Below, piece after piece: positions 1 through 9,353 of a stretch of 26,863 nucleotides of DNA. The stretch's first letter is position 1. Every line of letters starts with the position of its first letter. Under the pieces are notes generated by a model that made no database searches, was not told where the DNA came from, and worked only from the letters and a program-made list of their open reading frames with translations. A program made the position numbers and the translations under genes. The DNA comes from Verrucomicrobiia bacterium (GTDB lineage Bacteria; Verrucomicrobiota; Verrucomicrobiae; Limisphaerales; JAKPVM01): positions 1-26,863 of the forward strand of contig JAOADO010000017.1 of assembly GCA_026417275.1 (NCBI GenBank), in the 5' to 3' direction.

Positions 1-33
1 ATCAACTTATCATATTCAATTGTAGTTAGTCTT

Positions 34-2589
34 TTGAAAACAAAATACATTATTAAATCTCAAGTCGTCAGTTTAACACTGGCTTTTTTATTTGCAGTGC
101 TGGTTTATGGTCAACAGCCAGCCCAAGACCCGTTCCTGGAATTACCGCAATGGACATTCAATAAACCACGCCAGACGCTTGCGAGCATCGAAGAAATCAT
201 CCGCAAAACGGAGCCATCCGGATATCCAGAAATAGAAAGGAAACTTGTGGGAATTCTAAAAGATTCAAACACGACAAAAGATGTTAAACGCTATATATGC
301 AAATGGCTGGGGATTGTTGGGGCTGACTACTGCGTGGATGCGGTTGCAGAATTGCTTACTGACCCGGATTTATCTCATTCGGCGCGAATCGTCCTCGAAC
401 CCATGAATTCTGAAAAGGCGGGCGCCGCTCTTCGCTCAGCCATCCCGAAGGTGCGTGGCAACTTACTTGCCGGCGTAATCGCATCAATCGGTGTCCGCAG
501 GGACGCTAAAGCCGTCACTGACCTTGCCAGCCTTGCGAGCAACCCGGACACGGTGATAGCGGAAACGGCAATTCAAGCCCTTGGCAATATTGGGACGGAC
601 TCTGCCGCAAAAGCGCTTGAACAGATAAAGCCTCCTCCAAACCTTGAACGCGCGTGGTTACGCGCGTTGGCGACAGCCGCGGCAAGACTTGTCGAAAGCG
701 GGCAGAAACAACGCGCCACTGAAGTTTTCACAAAATTATTTGCGGAAAATCAACCGCCACCAGCGCGGATTGCGGCATGCGTCGGGCTTGTATCAAGCAT
801 GTCGCGCGAAAATGCAGCCAAATTTTTGGCTGAACAACTGCAATCGAAAGATGTAAAAATTCAACGCGCCGCGGTTTCTGCGCTTCGCATGTGTCCCGAC
901 ATCGAAGTTCAAAACGCCATCGCAAACCGTTTAAATGAACTCGACGCTGAAAGCCAGGTTCTGGCTCTCGGGATTTTTGCCGACCTTAGTAATATTCAGA
1001 TTCGTCAAGCAGCACTAAAATTGACACAGACGGCGGCGGATAATCGGGTTCGCTCAGCTGCGCTCGTTTGCCTCGCAAAACATGGCGAGGCGGCAGATGT
1101 TCCTGCACTTGCGACACTTGCGGTTTCAATGCCGTCAATAGCCAGCGATGTTGCCAGAACCCTTCAAGGCATGAGCAGACCGGGCGTTGACAACGCGATT
1201 TTAAAATTAATTGAATCGCCAGAACAAGCGACAAGAACACTTGCGGTTAATGTGCTTGCAAATCGGCGTGTCGAGACTGTCCTGCCGGAACTTATGAGAA
1301 TTTTAAAAGGTCAGGACTCCGCCCTTGCCGCTGAATCCGCAAAGGCTCTGGCTGTAATTGGAAAATCTGAACATGTCGCGGATCTTGCCGCTATTGCAGC
1401 AAATACTGACAATTCGCAATTACGTGATGCCGCAGTTAATGCAATTAAATCCATAGTTCGGAAAGCATCAGATAAACAGGCATTGAGTGTACCGATTATC
1501 GAGGCAATTAACAAAACCAGAAGCACGCAAAATCAGATTGCCCTGCTTCAAACACTTGTGTTTACAGGTGGCAAAAGCGCTCTCGAGTTTGTTGTCAAAT
1601 CTTTAAATAGCAACAACAATAACGTTAAATCGGCAGCATTTGCCACGCTTGTGGCGTGGAACGAAGAAACAGCGGTGCCGTATCTGGTTGATATTGCAAA
1701 GAATGAAGGCGATGAAACGCGGGCTGTTGTTGCTATTCGCGACGGTCTATTAAGACTTGCAGATTCAGAGGATATTTCAGCAAGCATACGGGCAAGTATC
1801 CTCCAGGATGTAATAAAAATCGCCAGACGTCAGGAAGAAAAACGACGTGCAGTTTCAATCTTGAGCGAGGTCCCATCCACTGTTGCGCTGGACGTTTTAC
1901 GTCAGACATCAAAAGAACCATCATTGCAGACAGAGTGTTATCAGGCAACGATTAAACTGGCAAAACAAATTGGAGCCGCGTATCCGCAACAGGCAATTGC
2001 CGCACTGGAGGAAATCAAATCCTCAAATGCAAGCGACGAAATCAAAAAACAGGCGGAACAGACGATTGCGGCGCTCAAGACGGCAGGTCTTTCACAAGAT
2101 GGCTACATACTTGCATGGATGATTGTTGGACCTTTTATGAAAGATGGCAAGGACGGAAACGCCTTGTTCAATGAAGTGTTTTCGCCCGAACAACCGGGTT
2201 CCAGGGTTGATTGGAAACCATACACAGTTCCTTCAAACAAGAAAGCCGGGCTGGTGGAGTTCGATAAAATGACCGCGTTCCGGGGTGAAAACCGCGTCGT
2301 ATATCTAAAAACTACGATTGTTTCCGATGTAGACCAGGACGCAATGCTTGAAATGGGAAGCGATGATGGGCTTAAGGTCTGGCTCAATGGCAAGATTATT
2401 CATTCTAACAACACCGTTCGCCCTTGTTCGCCAGGTCAGGACAAAGTCAAAATAAAACTCATCAAGGGAGAAAATCCACTTCTGATTAAACTCACACAGG
2501 GCGGAGGAGAATGGGCTGTGTCATGTCGGATTCGCTCCACCGATGGCAAGATTCTTTCCAACATCTCAATTTTACCGAAGATGGATTAA
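34..2589 (+). CDS. Secreted HEAT-repeat protein with C-terminal beta-sandwich domain
   Basis: A signal peptide (about residues 1-27, hydrophobic core VSLTLAFLFAVLVYG) is followed by a long array of HEAT / PBS-lyase-like alpha-helical repeats (about 60-660). These show as recurring units such as DAAVNAIKSI and AESAKALAVIG. A distinct C-terminal module (about 690-851) resembles the galactose-binding-like or PA14-like domain of PVC exoproteins, with the block MGSDDGLKVWLNGKIIH. HEAT arrays are generally protein-binding scaffolds, so a periplasmic or surface scaffold role is inferred; no catalytic residues are recognised. The start used is TTG at 34, chosen because it places the signal peptide correctly. 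The frame stays open to base 1, so a start further left cannot be excluded. The alpha/beta hydrolase gene begins 50 bp downstream on the same strand. Confidence 0.85.
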   Translation: MKTKYIIKSQVVSLTLAFLFAVLVYGQQPAQDPFLELPQWTFNKPRQTLASIEEIIRKTEPSGYPEIERKLVGILKDSNTTKDVKRYICKWLGIVGADYCVDAVAELLTDPDLSHSARIVLEPMNSEKAGAALRSAIPKVRGNLLAGVIASIGVRRDAKAVTDLASLASNPDTVIAETAIQALGNIGTDSAAKALEQIKPPPNLERAWLRALATAAARLVESGQKQRATEVFTKLFAENQPPPARIAACVGLVSSMSRENAAKFLAEQLQSKDVKIQRAAVSALRMCPDIEVQNAIANRLNELDAESQVLALGIFADLSNIQIRQAALKLTQTAADNRVRSAALVCLAKHGEAADVPALATLAVSMPSIASDVARTLQGMSRPGVDNAILKLIESPEQATRTLAVNVLANRRVETVLPELMRILKGQDSALAAESAKALAVIGKSEHVADLAAIAANTDNSQLRDAAVNAIKSIVRKASDKQALSVPIIEAINKTRSTQNQIALLQTLVFTGGKSALEFVVKSLNSNNNNVKSAAFATLVAWNEETAVPYLVDIAKNEGDETRAVVAIRDGLLRLADSEDISASIRASILQDVIKIARRQEEKRRAVSILSEVPSTVALDVLRQTSKEPSLQTECYQATIKLAKQIGAAYPQQAIAALEEIKSSNASDEIKKQAEQTIAALKTAGLSQDGYILAWMIVGPFMKDGKDGNALFNEVFSPEQPGSRVDWKPYTVPSNKKAGLVEFDKMTAFRGENRVVYLKTTIVSDVDQDAMLEMGSDDGLKVWLNGKIIHSNNTVRPCSPGQDKVKIKLIKGENPLLIKLTQGGGEWAVSCRIRSTDGKILSNISILPKMD

Positions 2590-2639
2590 TACAATTCCGA
2601 ATTCAACAAACAAAGCAGAGCATGATTTAATCAACCCTG

Positions 2640-3428
2640 ATGTCGGATTTTGTTATAAAGGTAAATTTTCCAGAATGTTCGCCAACGCTTGTTTATCTGC
2701 CGGGAATACACGGCGATTCGACTCTTGCGCAGAAAATTCGAAGGCATTTTGAGAATAAGACCTGCTTCGTAGAGATTGAATATTCAAAGCGGACAGACCT
2801 TAAATTGACCGATTACGCCAGATCAATAGAAAACCTGCTTATAAAAAACGAAATCAAAGAATGCTGGTTGCTTGCCGAATCATTCGGTTCGCAAGTCGCA
2901 TGGGCAATTGTGTCAGAGAAAAGGGCGTTCAAGGTAAAAGGTATAATCCTTGCCGGTGGTTTCGTCAGACATCCGTTCATCCCCGGGGTTCGAGTTGTAA
3001 AGACGATTTCAAAAGTGCTTTCGATTCGCTTGATTGAACTGTGGTTAAAATTTTATGTGGCAGTGTGCCGCATTTTCTTCAGAAAGAAAAAAACGAAAAA
3101 CCAACCGTCATTGGAACAGCCAGTGCCAGAACAATTTGTCAAAAATCGGTTGGACGACGCAGATCGTCTTGCGATTATCTCCAGATACGACCTCATTATT
3201 CGAAACGATTTTCGCCCGACTGCGTGCAACTCTTCAATTCCTGTTTACTTCATTTCTGGCAAGTGGGACTTCATTGTTCCATGGCAGCCGGTTTTGAAAT
3301 GGTTGAAAAAGAATTGTCCTGGCTTTAAAGACTATAAAATTTTACCGAACGCCGACCATCCAGTCCTGTCTGTTGCTCCAGAAAACTCTGCTCACCAAAT
3401 ACTCTCGTGGATTAAGAAGGATGATTAG
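2640..3428 (+). CDS. Alpha/beta hydrolase
   Basis: This 262-residue protein has an alpha/beta-hydrolase layout. An oxyanion-type loop (GIHGD, 22-26) follows the first strand, a nucleophile elbow reads AESFG with Ser81, an acid Asp210 lies in GKWDFIVP, and a late His240 lies in NADHPV. The elbow has Ala in place of the usual first Gly of G-x-S-x-G. A hydrophobic, basic stretch (about 128-152) probably belongs to the lid. No signal peptide is seen, so it is likely cytoplasmic. The substrate cannot be told from sequence. It is co-directional with the HEAT-repeat gene (50 bp gap) and converges on the alginate-lyase-family gene, ending 27 bp from it. The ribosome-binding site is weak. Confidence 0.8.
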   Translation: MSDFVIKVNFPECSPTLVYLPGIHGDSTLAQKIRRHFENKTCFVEIEYSKRTDLKLTDYARSIENLLIKNEIKECWLLAESFGSQVAWAIVSEKRAFKVKGIILAGGFVRHPFIPGVRVVKTISKVLSIRLIELWLKFYVAVCRIFFRKKKTKNQPSLEQPVPEQFVKNRLDDADRLAIISRYDLIIRNDFRPTACNSSIPVYFISGKWDFIVPWQPVLKWLKKNCPGFKDYKILPNADHPVLSVAPENSAHQILSWIKKDD

Positions 3429-3455
3429 ATGAAGATATTGTTCCATCAAGTATTC

Positions 3456-6332
3456 CTATTTAAGACAGTAGAAACAATTGAGTTCGGGGAATACAATTGT
3501 TTGCCATAAATCATTTGAAAGTATAATTTCATTTGTTACCGGGCTCCATCTTTGTGTTCCTATATTTGGAGTCGAATAGAGTTTGAAGAAAACTGCGTCT
3601 TTGCTCCAGGAAATTTTAACAGACCCTCCTTGTAAAAAATCGACCTGGAGTCGGGGTTGTAATGGGACGATGACGTTTGCGGTCAATTCAAAATCGAATC
3701 CAATATCACTGCTTGTTAATGACGAATTGTGAACCTCGGCAGCAATAACATTCCATCCTGTGATGAGATGCGAGGGTTGTACTGCAAAGGACAGCCAGTT
3801 TGTTTCATCTGAGCCTGTGATAGATGAAAGAGCAGGCGTTTGATAAGTGATTTCACCATCGGCAAAATTTGTATCTCTCCAGATTTCTGTACCATTTAGA
3901 AAAACTACGGCAGCATCATCACGGGTAATTCTACCGTCGAGGCTGATTACCTTTGCAGGGTCTGAAATATAAAATTGATGCCGAAAATAGGTTGTCCATT
4001 GCCCATTATTTTGAATTTTTGTTGATTCTCCATCGTTACCGTAACCAAGTCTGGCATATCCTTCACTCCAGTTATTGTCGTTATATAAATTGTTTCTCCA
4101 GGCTGTTCCAGGATCATTGGTATTGGCAAAATATCGCCATTTAGCGCCAGATGGAATTAATGTTCTTGGAATTGGAACACCTGGTGTCACACTAACTTCA
4201 ACGGAATTTTCACTCTCTCCAAACTCATTTCTTGCTGATACTACATAGTAATAAGTCTCGCCGTTAGTTAAACCGATGTCAGTAAATGTTAAAGCAACAA
4301 TGTTAGTTGCAATAGCTGTATAAGGACCGCCGCTTTTCATAGCGCGTTTTATATTAAAACTCATTGCAGTCTCTGTCATTGACCAACTTAAAGAAGATTG
4401 CCAGTTGCCTGCGGAGGCTTTTAAATTGCGTGGAGCAGGTGGCGGAGTTGAAGCAGGAGGAGCACCGAAAAATTGGATTTCTGCTACATTACCCCATCCG
4501 TTATTGGGGCTCAAATAGCGAACATAACGAAAAGCTCTGGCATTATAGATGTTTTGAACTGTAAGTGTGTTGTCTGGTGGGGCGCTGGTGATTGTGTAGA
4601 GTGTTACGACTCCACTGCTGAAATCCGGTACATTTGCAGCTTGGAATTGTCCGCCGACCATTCTGCTGCCAGAGCCTGCGCGAGGACAGTACGCAATTTG
4701 AGATATAATATTCGAAATGCCAAGGTCAAGTCCAACCCATTGTCCGTTAGCTGATTCTGCATCAAAATAGGTACCAAAACAGTTATCAAATACATGCTCT
4801 TTCGTAGCTCCCGCATTTTTGTAGGAGCCGGATGAACCGATAATTGTTCCACTTAAACGCCTGTTGGGTGTGACAGCGATAGGCTGGCTGTCTTTTGTTT
4901 CCACTCCGTCAACGATAGATGAAACCACATAATAATAGGTTGTTCCATGTGATAAACCTACATCTGTGAACGATAAATTGTTATCTGGTAGATTGTTTAC
5001 AATGGTGACGAACGGTCCATTGTGAGACGTTCCTCGTTTTATTGAATAACTTGTTGCACGCGCGCTCCCCCACCAGGATAACACCACAGAGTTGTTATAA
5101 ACATCTGCCCGTAAGTTGTTAGGTGCAGGAATAGCGCTTAACGGGATAGGGTCAAGGGTGTGAGTAAGTGTAGTAAAACCAAGTTGGTCATAGCCACCAC
5201 TTGTAGAACCATAATTTCCACCACCGCCTTCGGGACGAACTTGCGCTGCCATAAGAGACGTAAATGGAGCGGACAAACCCCTTCTGTTAACATAATGATT
5301 GTAGATTAAATCCCATCCAGGACGGATATTTCCTCGCGCGGCGGATGAGATTTGCGTCTGAATTACATAATCGCAGTTAAAATAAGTTACATACGGTACG
5401 TTGTTGGTTAACGGTGAGATATTGTATTTAGCAACATATTCTGCGCCAGTAAGAAATAAATTTGTGGCATAACCGTACAAATCGTCTCCCTGATTCCATG
5501 CAATTTCACAAAAAACACCAAGTAAAATCGGTCCGAGCACTGTGTGTCCTTGATCTCTCCCGGATTCTTGCCATTGACCTAAATAACCAGGATGAACAAA
5601 CCAGATGAACTTATTAGCCGCGCCATTTCCAATGCCAGTTTTGAAGTAATTAATTGCTTCGTTGTAAATATCCCTGCGGTCGCAGAAAACGCCGATTGCA
5701 ATCAATGCATTCATTGCAAATAAGTCCCAGTTTGCCCAGTAATGGGTATCGCACGTCCCATTGTGGTATTTTAAAAAACCGCTACAACCAGGATAAAATC
5801 TTGTCAAAAGCCAATTCTGGAATCTTCCAAGTCCTCCGGATTTTATCCATGGCTCATAGTCCCTCATTAATTCACCTGCACATGCCCATTGATAGCCTTG
5901 TCCTCCAAGCGCTAACAGCGCATCTGTGCTACCAGTAATGTTGGTGCATGTATCTGCCCATGCGTCCATTATCTGGATAGATTTATTGGCATAATTTGTA
6001 TCACCGCTTATCTGGTATCTCAACGCGCATTGATATGCTGCCGCGGCATCGTAAGCCATCAAGATATAGTTTTCCGCCAACCCCATTCCTGCACAACTGC
6101 CACCACGACAAATAATAGCCTGCGGACGGGGATTGTAGGATAATTGAGCGCGCGAATTAGAGATAAGGCGGTCCCAACTTGCTTTCCACGGTTGCGCGTT
6201 TGCCTGAACCTTTGTCCGCATTCGCACAATGTCGTTACTCGTGCTTAAACAACCAGGATGAATAAATGGTTGTGCTGCAATTTCCCAGGTTAACAGTAAT
6301 CCAGTTAAAATGGTTAATAAAAATATCTTCAT
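3456..6332 (-). CDS. Secreted multi-domain alginate-lyase-family polysaccharide lyase
   Basis: The 958-residue protein starts with a signal peptide (1-20). An alpha/alpha-toroid alginate_lyase-family domain (PF05426-like, about 25-385) carries the block GQWQESGRDQGHT at 252-264 and YWANWDL at 198-204. Then come a fibronectin-III domain (about 402-490), an F5/8-type-C discoidin-like carbohydrate-binding domain (about 495-624), a second FN3 (about 633-718), a galactose-binding-like module (about 722-888), and a C-terminal beta-sandwich ending FYCLK that resembles tails of verrucomicrobial exoproteins. It probably cleaves a uronic-acid polymer outside the cell or in the periplasm. The Asn-His pair of classical PL5 alginate lyases appears as Asp-Thr with His197 one residue later, so alginate as substrate is not certain; glucuronan or another polyuronate is possible. 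GntP lies 119 bp upstream on the same strand. Confidence 0.85.
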   Translation of the reverse strand: MKIFLLTILTGLLLTWEIAAQPFIHPGCLSTSNDIVRMRTKVQANAQPWKASWDRLISNSRAQLSYNPRPQAIICRGGSCAGMGLAENYILMAYDAAAAYQCALRYQISGDTNYANKSIQIMDAWADTCTNITGSTDALLALGGQGYQWACAGELMRDYEPWIKSGGLGRFQNWLLTRFYPGCSGFLKYHNGTCDTHYWANWDLFAMNALIAIGVFCDRRDIYNEAINYFKTGIGNGAANKFIWFVHPGYLGQWQESGRDQGHTVLGPILLGVFCEIAWNQGDDLYGYATNLFLTGAEYVAKYNISPLTNNVPYVTYFNCDYVIQTQISSAARGNIRPGWDLIYNHYVNRRGLSAPFTSLMAAQVRPEGGGGNYGSTSGGYDQLGFTTLTHTLDPIPLSAIPAPNNLRADVYNNSVVLSWWGSARATSYSIKRGTSHNGPFVTIVNNLPDNNLSFTDVGLSHGTTYYYVVSSIVDGVETKDSQPIAVTPNRRLSGTIIGSSGSYKNAGATKEHVFDNCFGTYFDAESANGQWVGLDLGISNIISQIAYCPRAGSGSRMVGGQFQAANVPDFSSGVVTLYTITSAPPDNTLTVQNIYNARAFRYVRYLSPNNGWGNVAEIQFFGAPPASTPPPAPRNLKASAGNWQSSLSWSMTETAMSFNIKRAMKSGGPYTAIATNIVALTFTDIGLTNGETYYYVVSARNEFGESENSVEVSVTPGVPIPRTLIPSGAKWRYFANTNDPGTAWRNNLYNDNNWSEGYARLGYGNDGESTKIQNNGQWTTYFRHQFYISDPAKVISLDGRITRDDAAVVFLNGTEIWRDTNFADGEITYQTPALSSITGSDETNWLSFAVQPSHLITGWNVIAAEVHNSSLTSSDIGFDFELTANVIVPLQPRLQVDFLQGGSVKISWSKDAVFFKLYSTPNIGTQRWSPVTNEIILSNDLWQTIVFPELNCFYCLK

Positions 6333-6451
6333 GACCGATGTCTGGGTTGTTTTTTACAAAGTTACTTTATTAAGTTTAATAATTATTTATTGTCAGTGTA
6401 AAGCATAAAATATTCTAAACTATTAATACGCTTTTAAAACCTGAATAAGAG

Positions 6452-7936
6452 TTAAACCATTGGAAAGAGCCAGGCGAAGATGAGGCATTCGATAAGCCCG
6501 GCAACAGAATTGACTGTTACAACGACTGACCATGTTTTCAATGTTTCTTTTTCAGTCATGCCGCTTAATCGGCTGATAACCCAGAAGCCGCTGTCGTTCA
6601 TCCATGAGAAAATCATGGCGCCAAAGCCGATTGAAGCGAAGATGTAAATTGGATGATATGGTAGGGCTGTGCCGGTTGATATGATAGGATAAACCATTGC
6701 CGCTGTTGTGAGCATTGCCACTGTTGCAGAGCCTTGTGCAACACGAATCAGGGCGGCGACAAGCCACGATAGGAACACAAGGTTTATTGCTTTTCCTGCT
6801 ACGATGGTTTTTACTGCCTCGCCAACCCCGGCATTTTTCAACATCAGACCGAATGCTCCGCCAGCGCTTGTGATGAGTATTACCACACCGGCAGTTTCAA
6901 ACGCCGGCGCCAGCATTTTTGATACTTCTGGCATTGAGAGTCTGCGGGCTTTCATTAAAATCCATACTGAAATAATTGTCGCTATTAACAATGCCATGTT
7001 ACGGTTTCCGATGAATTCAATCATCTTTGCAAATGGTTTGTATCCGTCAATTCCGCCAAACAACGTGATGATAGGCAAAAAAGTTTCCGGTTTTTGAAGT
7101 ATTGCGTCTGAGAACGATGCCGCAGATATCAAGACTATCGGTAAGATTATTGGTAAAACAGATATCCACAACGGGGGCAATTCTTCTTCTTTTTTATTAA
7201 CGATTTCTTCGAGGTCTTTTAGAGAACCGATTGCAGATTCACGCAAAGGGATTGTTACGCGTTTGTTCAGCCATATGGCAGTCATCCAGGAGCAAAATGT
7301 TGGTATTATTCCCAGTAAAATCCCGCCGATAATGGTTATTCCGAGGTCAATTTTAAGGGCTTCTGCCATTGCCAGCGGTCCGGGGTGAGGTGCACAAAGC
7401 GAGTGTGTAACGCTTGCCCCGCAACAAATCGCAAGAAGATAGAGCAAATAGTCTCGTCCTGTGCGGAAACTTAACGCTCGTGCAAGCGGCAACAATAACA
7501 TAAAAAATGTGTCGAAAAATATCGGAATTGAGAGAAAATAACTGCTTGCGGCGATTGCGGAGCCTGTTCGTTTTTCTCCAAAAGCCTTTAAGAATTTGCG
7601 AACAACCTTGTCTGCCGCTCCACTTTCCATCATGCACATGCCAATTACAGACGCAAGGGCGATTACCACTGCTATTTTCCCGGCCACGTTTCCAAATTCG
7701 AGCGTGGTCAATTCAATTGCCTGCCATAATTTGCCGTGGGTTTGATATGATGCAGGCAGAGATGATGCCGGGAATTCTCTTGCCAGAATACCGGCTATGA
7801 ATGCTGCCATTATCAAGGCAAAAAAGGCATGGAATCTTAAGACAGTTATAAAGACGATGATTAAGAAGATGCAGATTGCCAATATTGCCAGAGGCAGGTA
7901 ATCATAAGTCGGGTTTATTGCCGCAAGTAAATTCAT
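6452..7936 (-). CDS. gntP: GntP-family sugar-acid/H+ symporter
   Basis: The 494-residue polytopic inner-membrane protein has about 12 to 14 hydrophobic segments. Family signatures are IPIFFDTFFMLLLPLARAL (about 155-175) and the loop HSLCAPHPGPLAMAEAL that follows. GntP permeases import gluconate and related sugar acids with protons. It is slightly longer than the usual 440-450 residues because of a charged central loop, KDLEEIVNKKEEEL. A good ribosome-binding site (GGTGGAG about 10 nt before ATG) supports the start. It lies between the DUF1080 gene (81 bp upstream) and the alginate-lyase-family gene (119 bp downstream), all on one strand. This suggests uptake of acidic sugars released by the lyase, although the actual substrate is inferred. 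The symbol denotes the family, not proven gluconate specificity. Confidence 0.9.
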   Translation of the reverse strand: MNLLAAINPTYDYLPLAILAICIFLIIVFITVLRFHAFFALIMAAFIAGILAREFPASSLPASYQTHGKLWQAIELTTLEFGNVAGKIAVVIALASVIGMCMMESGAADKVVRKFLKAFGEKRTGSAIAASSYFLSIPIFFDTFFMLLLPLARALSFRTGRDYLLYLLAICCGASVTHSLCAPHPGPLAMAEALKIDLGITIIGGILLGIIPTFCSWMTAIWLNKRVTIPLRESAIGSLKDLEEIVNKKEEELPPLWISVLPIILPIVLISAASFSDAILQKPETFLPIITLFGGIDGYKPFAKMIEFIGNRNMALLIATIISVWILMKARRLSMPEVSKMLAPAFETAGVVILITSAGGAFGLMLKNAGVGEAVKTIVAGKAINLVFLSWLVAALIRVAQGSATVAMLTTAAMVYPIISTGTALPYHPIYIFASIGFGAMIFSWMNDSGFWVISRLSGMTEKETLKTWSVVVTVNSVAGLIECLIFAWLFPMV

Positions 7937-8017
7937 ATTTTAAAAACTCCACCAGAAAACTTTTGCATGGTCAAAATATGATATTGAGCAGAGCAAAATC
8001 TCTTTAGACAACCTCTT

Positions 8018-8671
8018 CTAAGGCAGAATCTTGATTTTAATGTCTCTATAGGAAACGATTGCCTTGCCACCGCCGTGAATCTGAAGTCCGATTACTCCGT
8101 ATTGTTCGATTGAACTCTCAGGTTCGGTGTAATCAATCATCAGGACGTCGTTAATGTATGAGCGAATGCGGTTGCCTTCGCAACGAATAAGATAGTGATT
8201 CCAATCGTCTTTCTTAAATGCTTTTTTAACGGCATCTGGGTCTGGTTTAGCCAGGACTTTGTTTCGTCTTGATTCGTCGTAAAGGCATCCCCACCACCCG
8301 TCGCCCATGTCGCACTGATATCCACACATTTCATTTGGAGGGTTTTTAAGTGGTTGACTGCGAATCTGCACGCCGGCATTTATGAAGCCTTCTGTTCCTA
8401 CAAGTTTAAACTGGAGGCTTAGTATAAAATTTGTGAAGGAACGTGTTGTGCGGAGGAATTCGTTTTGTGGTACTGTTGCATTTGTGGAGCCTCCGACAAA
8501 TGCCCCGTCCTTAATTTGCCATGTCTTGTTTGTGTCTCCAACCCAGCCGTTAAACGTTTTTCCGTCAAACAGGGGAATCCACTCGGACTCCTGTTGCGCA
8601 AATGAACAAAAGCACATCATCAGAAATGCGAACAAAGCGATGACCGTGAGTGTTTTTACAATGCTTTTCAT
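8018..8671 (-). CDS. DUF1080 / 3-keto-disaccharide hydrolase domain protein
   Basis: The protein has a signal peptide (about 1-25, ending CSFAQQ) followed by one PF06439 domain filling the rest of its 217 residues. Recognisable family blocks are WIPLFDGKTFNGW at the N-terminus of the domain, GVQIRSQPL and GWWGCLYDESRRNK in the middle, and YGVIGLQIHGGGKAIVSYRDIKIKIL at the end. The fold is a concanavalin-like beta-sandwich. Some members hydrolyse 3-keto-glycosides and many PVC genomes carry expanded families. The periplasmic or extracellular location and the neighbouring permease and lyase fit carbohydrate breakdown; the precise substrate is unknown. It is divergent from trmL, and no clear Shine-Dalgarno sequence precedes the ATG. 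Confidence 0.88.
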   Translation of the reverse strand: MKSIVKTLTVIALFAFLMMCFCSFAQQESEWIPLFDGKTFNGWVGDTNKTWQIKDGAFVGGSTNATVPQNEFLRTTRSFTNFILSLQFKLVGTEGFINAGVQIRSQPLKNPPNEMCGYQCDMGDGWWGCLYDESRRNKVLAKPDPDAVKKAFKKDDWNHYLIRCEGNRIRSYINDVLMIDYTEPESSIEQYGVIGLQIHGGGKAIVSYRDIKIKILP

Positions 8672-8790
8672 GGTTTAAATAGTAAATAAAATGGTAAAAT
8701 TGTCGAGATGCTTATAACTTGAGTGTAAATTTTGTTTTTGTGTTTAGTGCGTTAGATAAATTATTTATACAGTAAGATTATACGAAGTAT

Positions 8791-9276
8791 ATGCATATAG
8801 TTTTGCTTGAACCTGAAATTCCGCCAAACACTGGCAACATAGCGCGGCTTTGTGCCGCGACGCGTTCCCCTTTGCATCTTATAAAACCTTATGGATTTCG
8901 TTTGGACAATCGCGATTTAAAAAGGGCAGGAATGGATTACTGGAAATATGTGAATCTTAAAGAATGGAACTGCTGGAAAGAATTTGAGCAAAATTTACCG
9001 GCTGGCGCAAAACTCTGGTTTGTTGAATCTGGCGGTCCAAAAAGTTATACAGATGTAAAATATTCGATGAATGATTACCTTGTCTTTGGCAGGGAATCTG
9101 CCGGAATTCCATTAAGTTTATTGCAGAACAATCCAGAAGAGTGGATACGTATACCGATGTTTAATCCATTGGCGCGTTCAATAAATCTTTCTAATTGTGT
9201 AGCAATAGTTTTATACGAAGCCTTGCGTCAAATTGGTTTTCCCGACGAGATAACCGACAGTCAATATTCGCATTGA
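8791..9276 (+). CDS. trmL: tRNA (cytidine(34)-2'-O)-methyltransferase
   Basis: This is a compact 161-residue SPOUT-superfamily (SpoU/TrmH) methyltransferase of the TrmL type. It methylates the ribose 2'-OH of the wobble nucleotide of certain leucine tRNAs using S-adenosylmethionine. The three SpoU motifs are visible: motif 1 at PPNTGNIARLCAAT (about 11-24), motif 2 at YLVFGRESAGIP, and motif 3 at IPMFNPLARSINLSNCVAIVLYEAL, which forms the trefoil-knot cofactor site. Length matches the family (about 155-160) and no extra RNA-binding domain is present. It is a stand-alone cytoplasmic housekeeping gene, divergent from the DUF1080 gene and convergent with the efflux-adaptor gene, 77 bp away. Confidence 0.93.
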   Translation: MHIVLLEPEIPPNTGNIARLCAATRSPLHLIKPYGFRLDNRDLKRAGMDYWKYVNLKEWNCWKEFEQNLPAGAKLWFVESGGPKSYTDVKYSMNDYLVFGRESAGIPLSLLQNNPEEWIRIPMFNPLARSINLSNCVAIVLYEALRQIGFPDEITDSQYSH

Positions 9277-9353
9277 TATGGGTTGTTTTTCGATGTGTTA
9301 TTGCCTGAAAAATAACTTAATAACGAAGTTTTCTTTATAATATCAATATTGAT

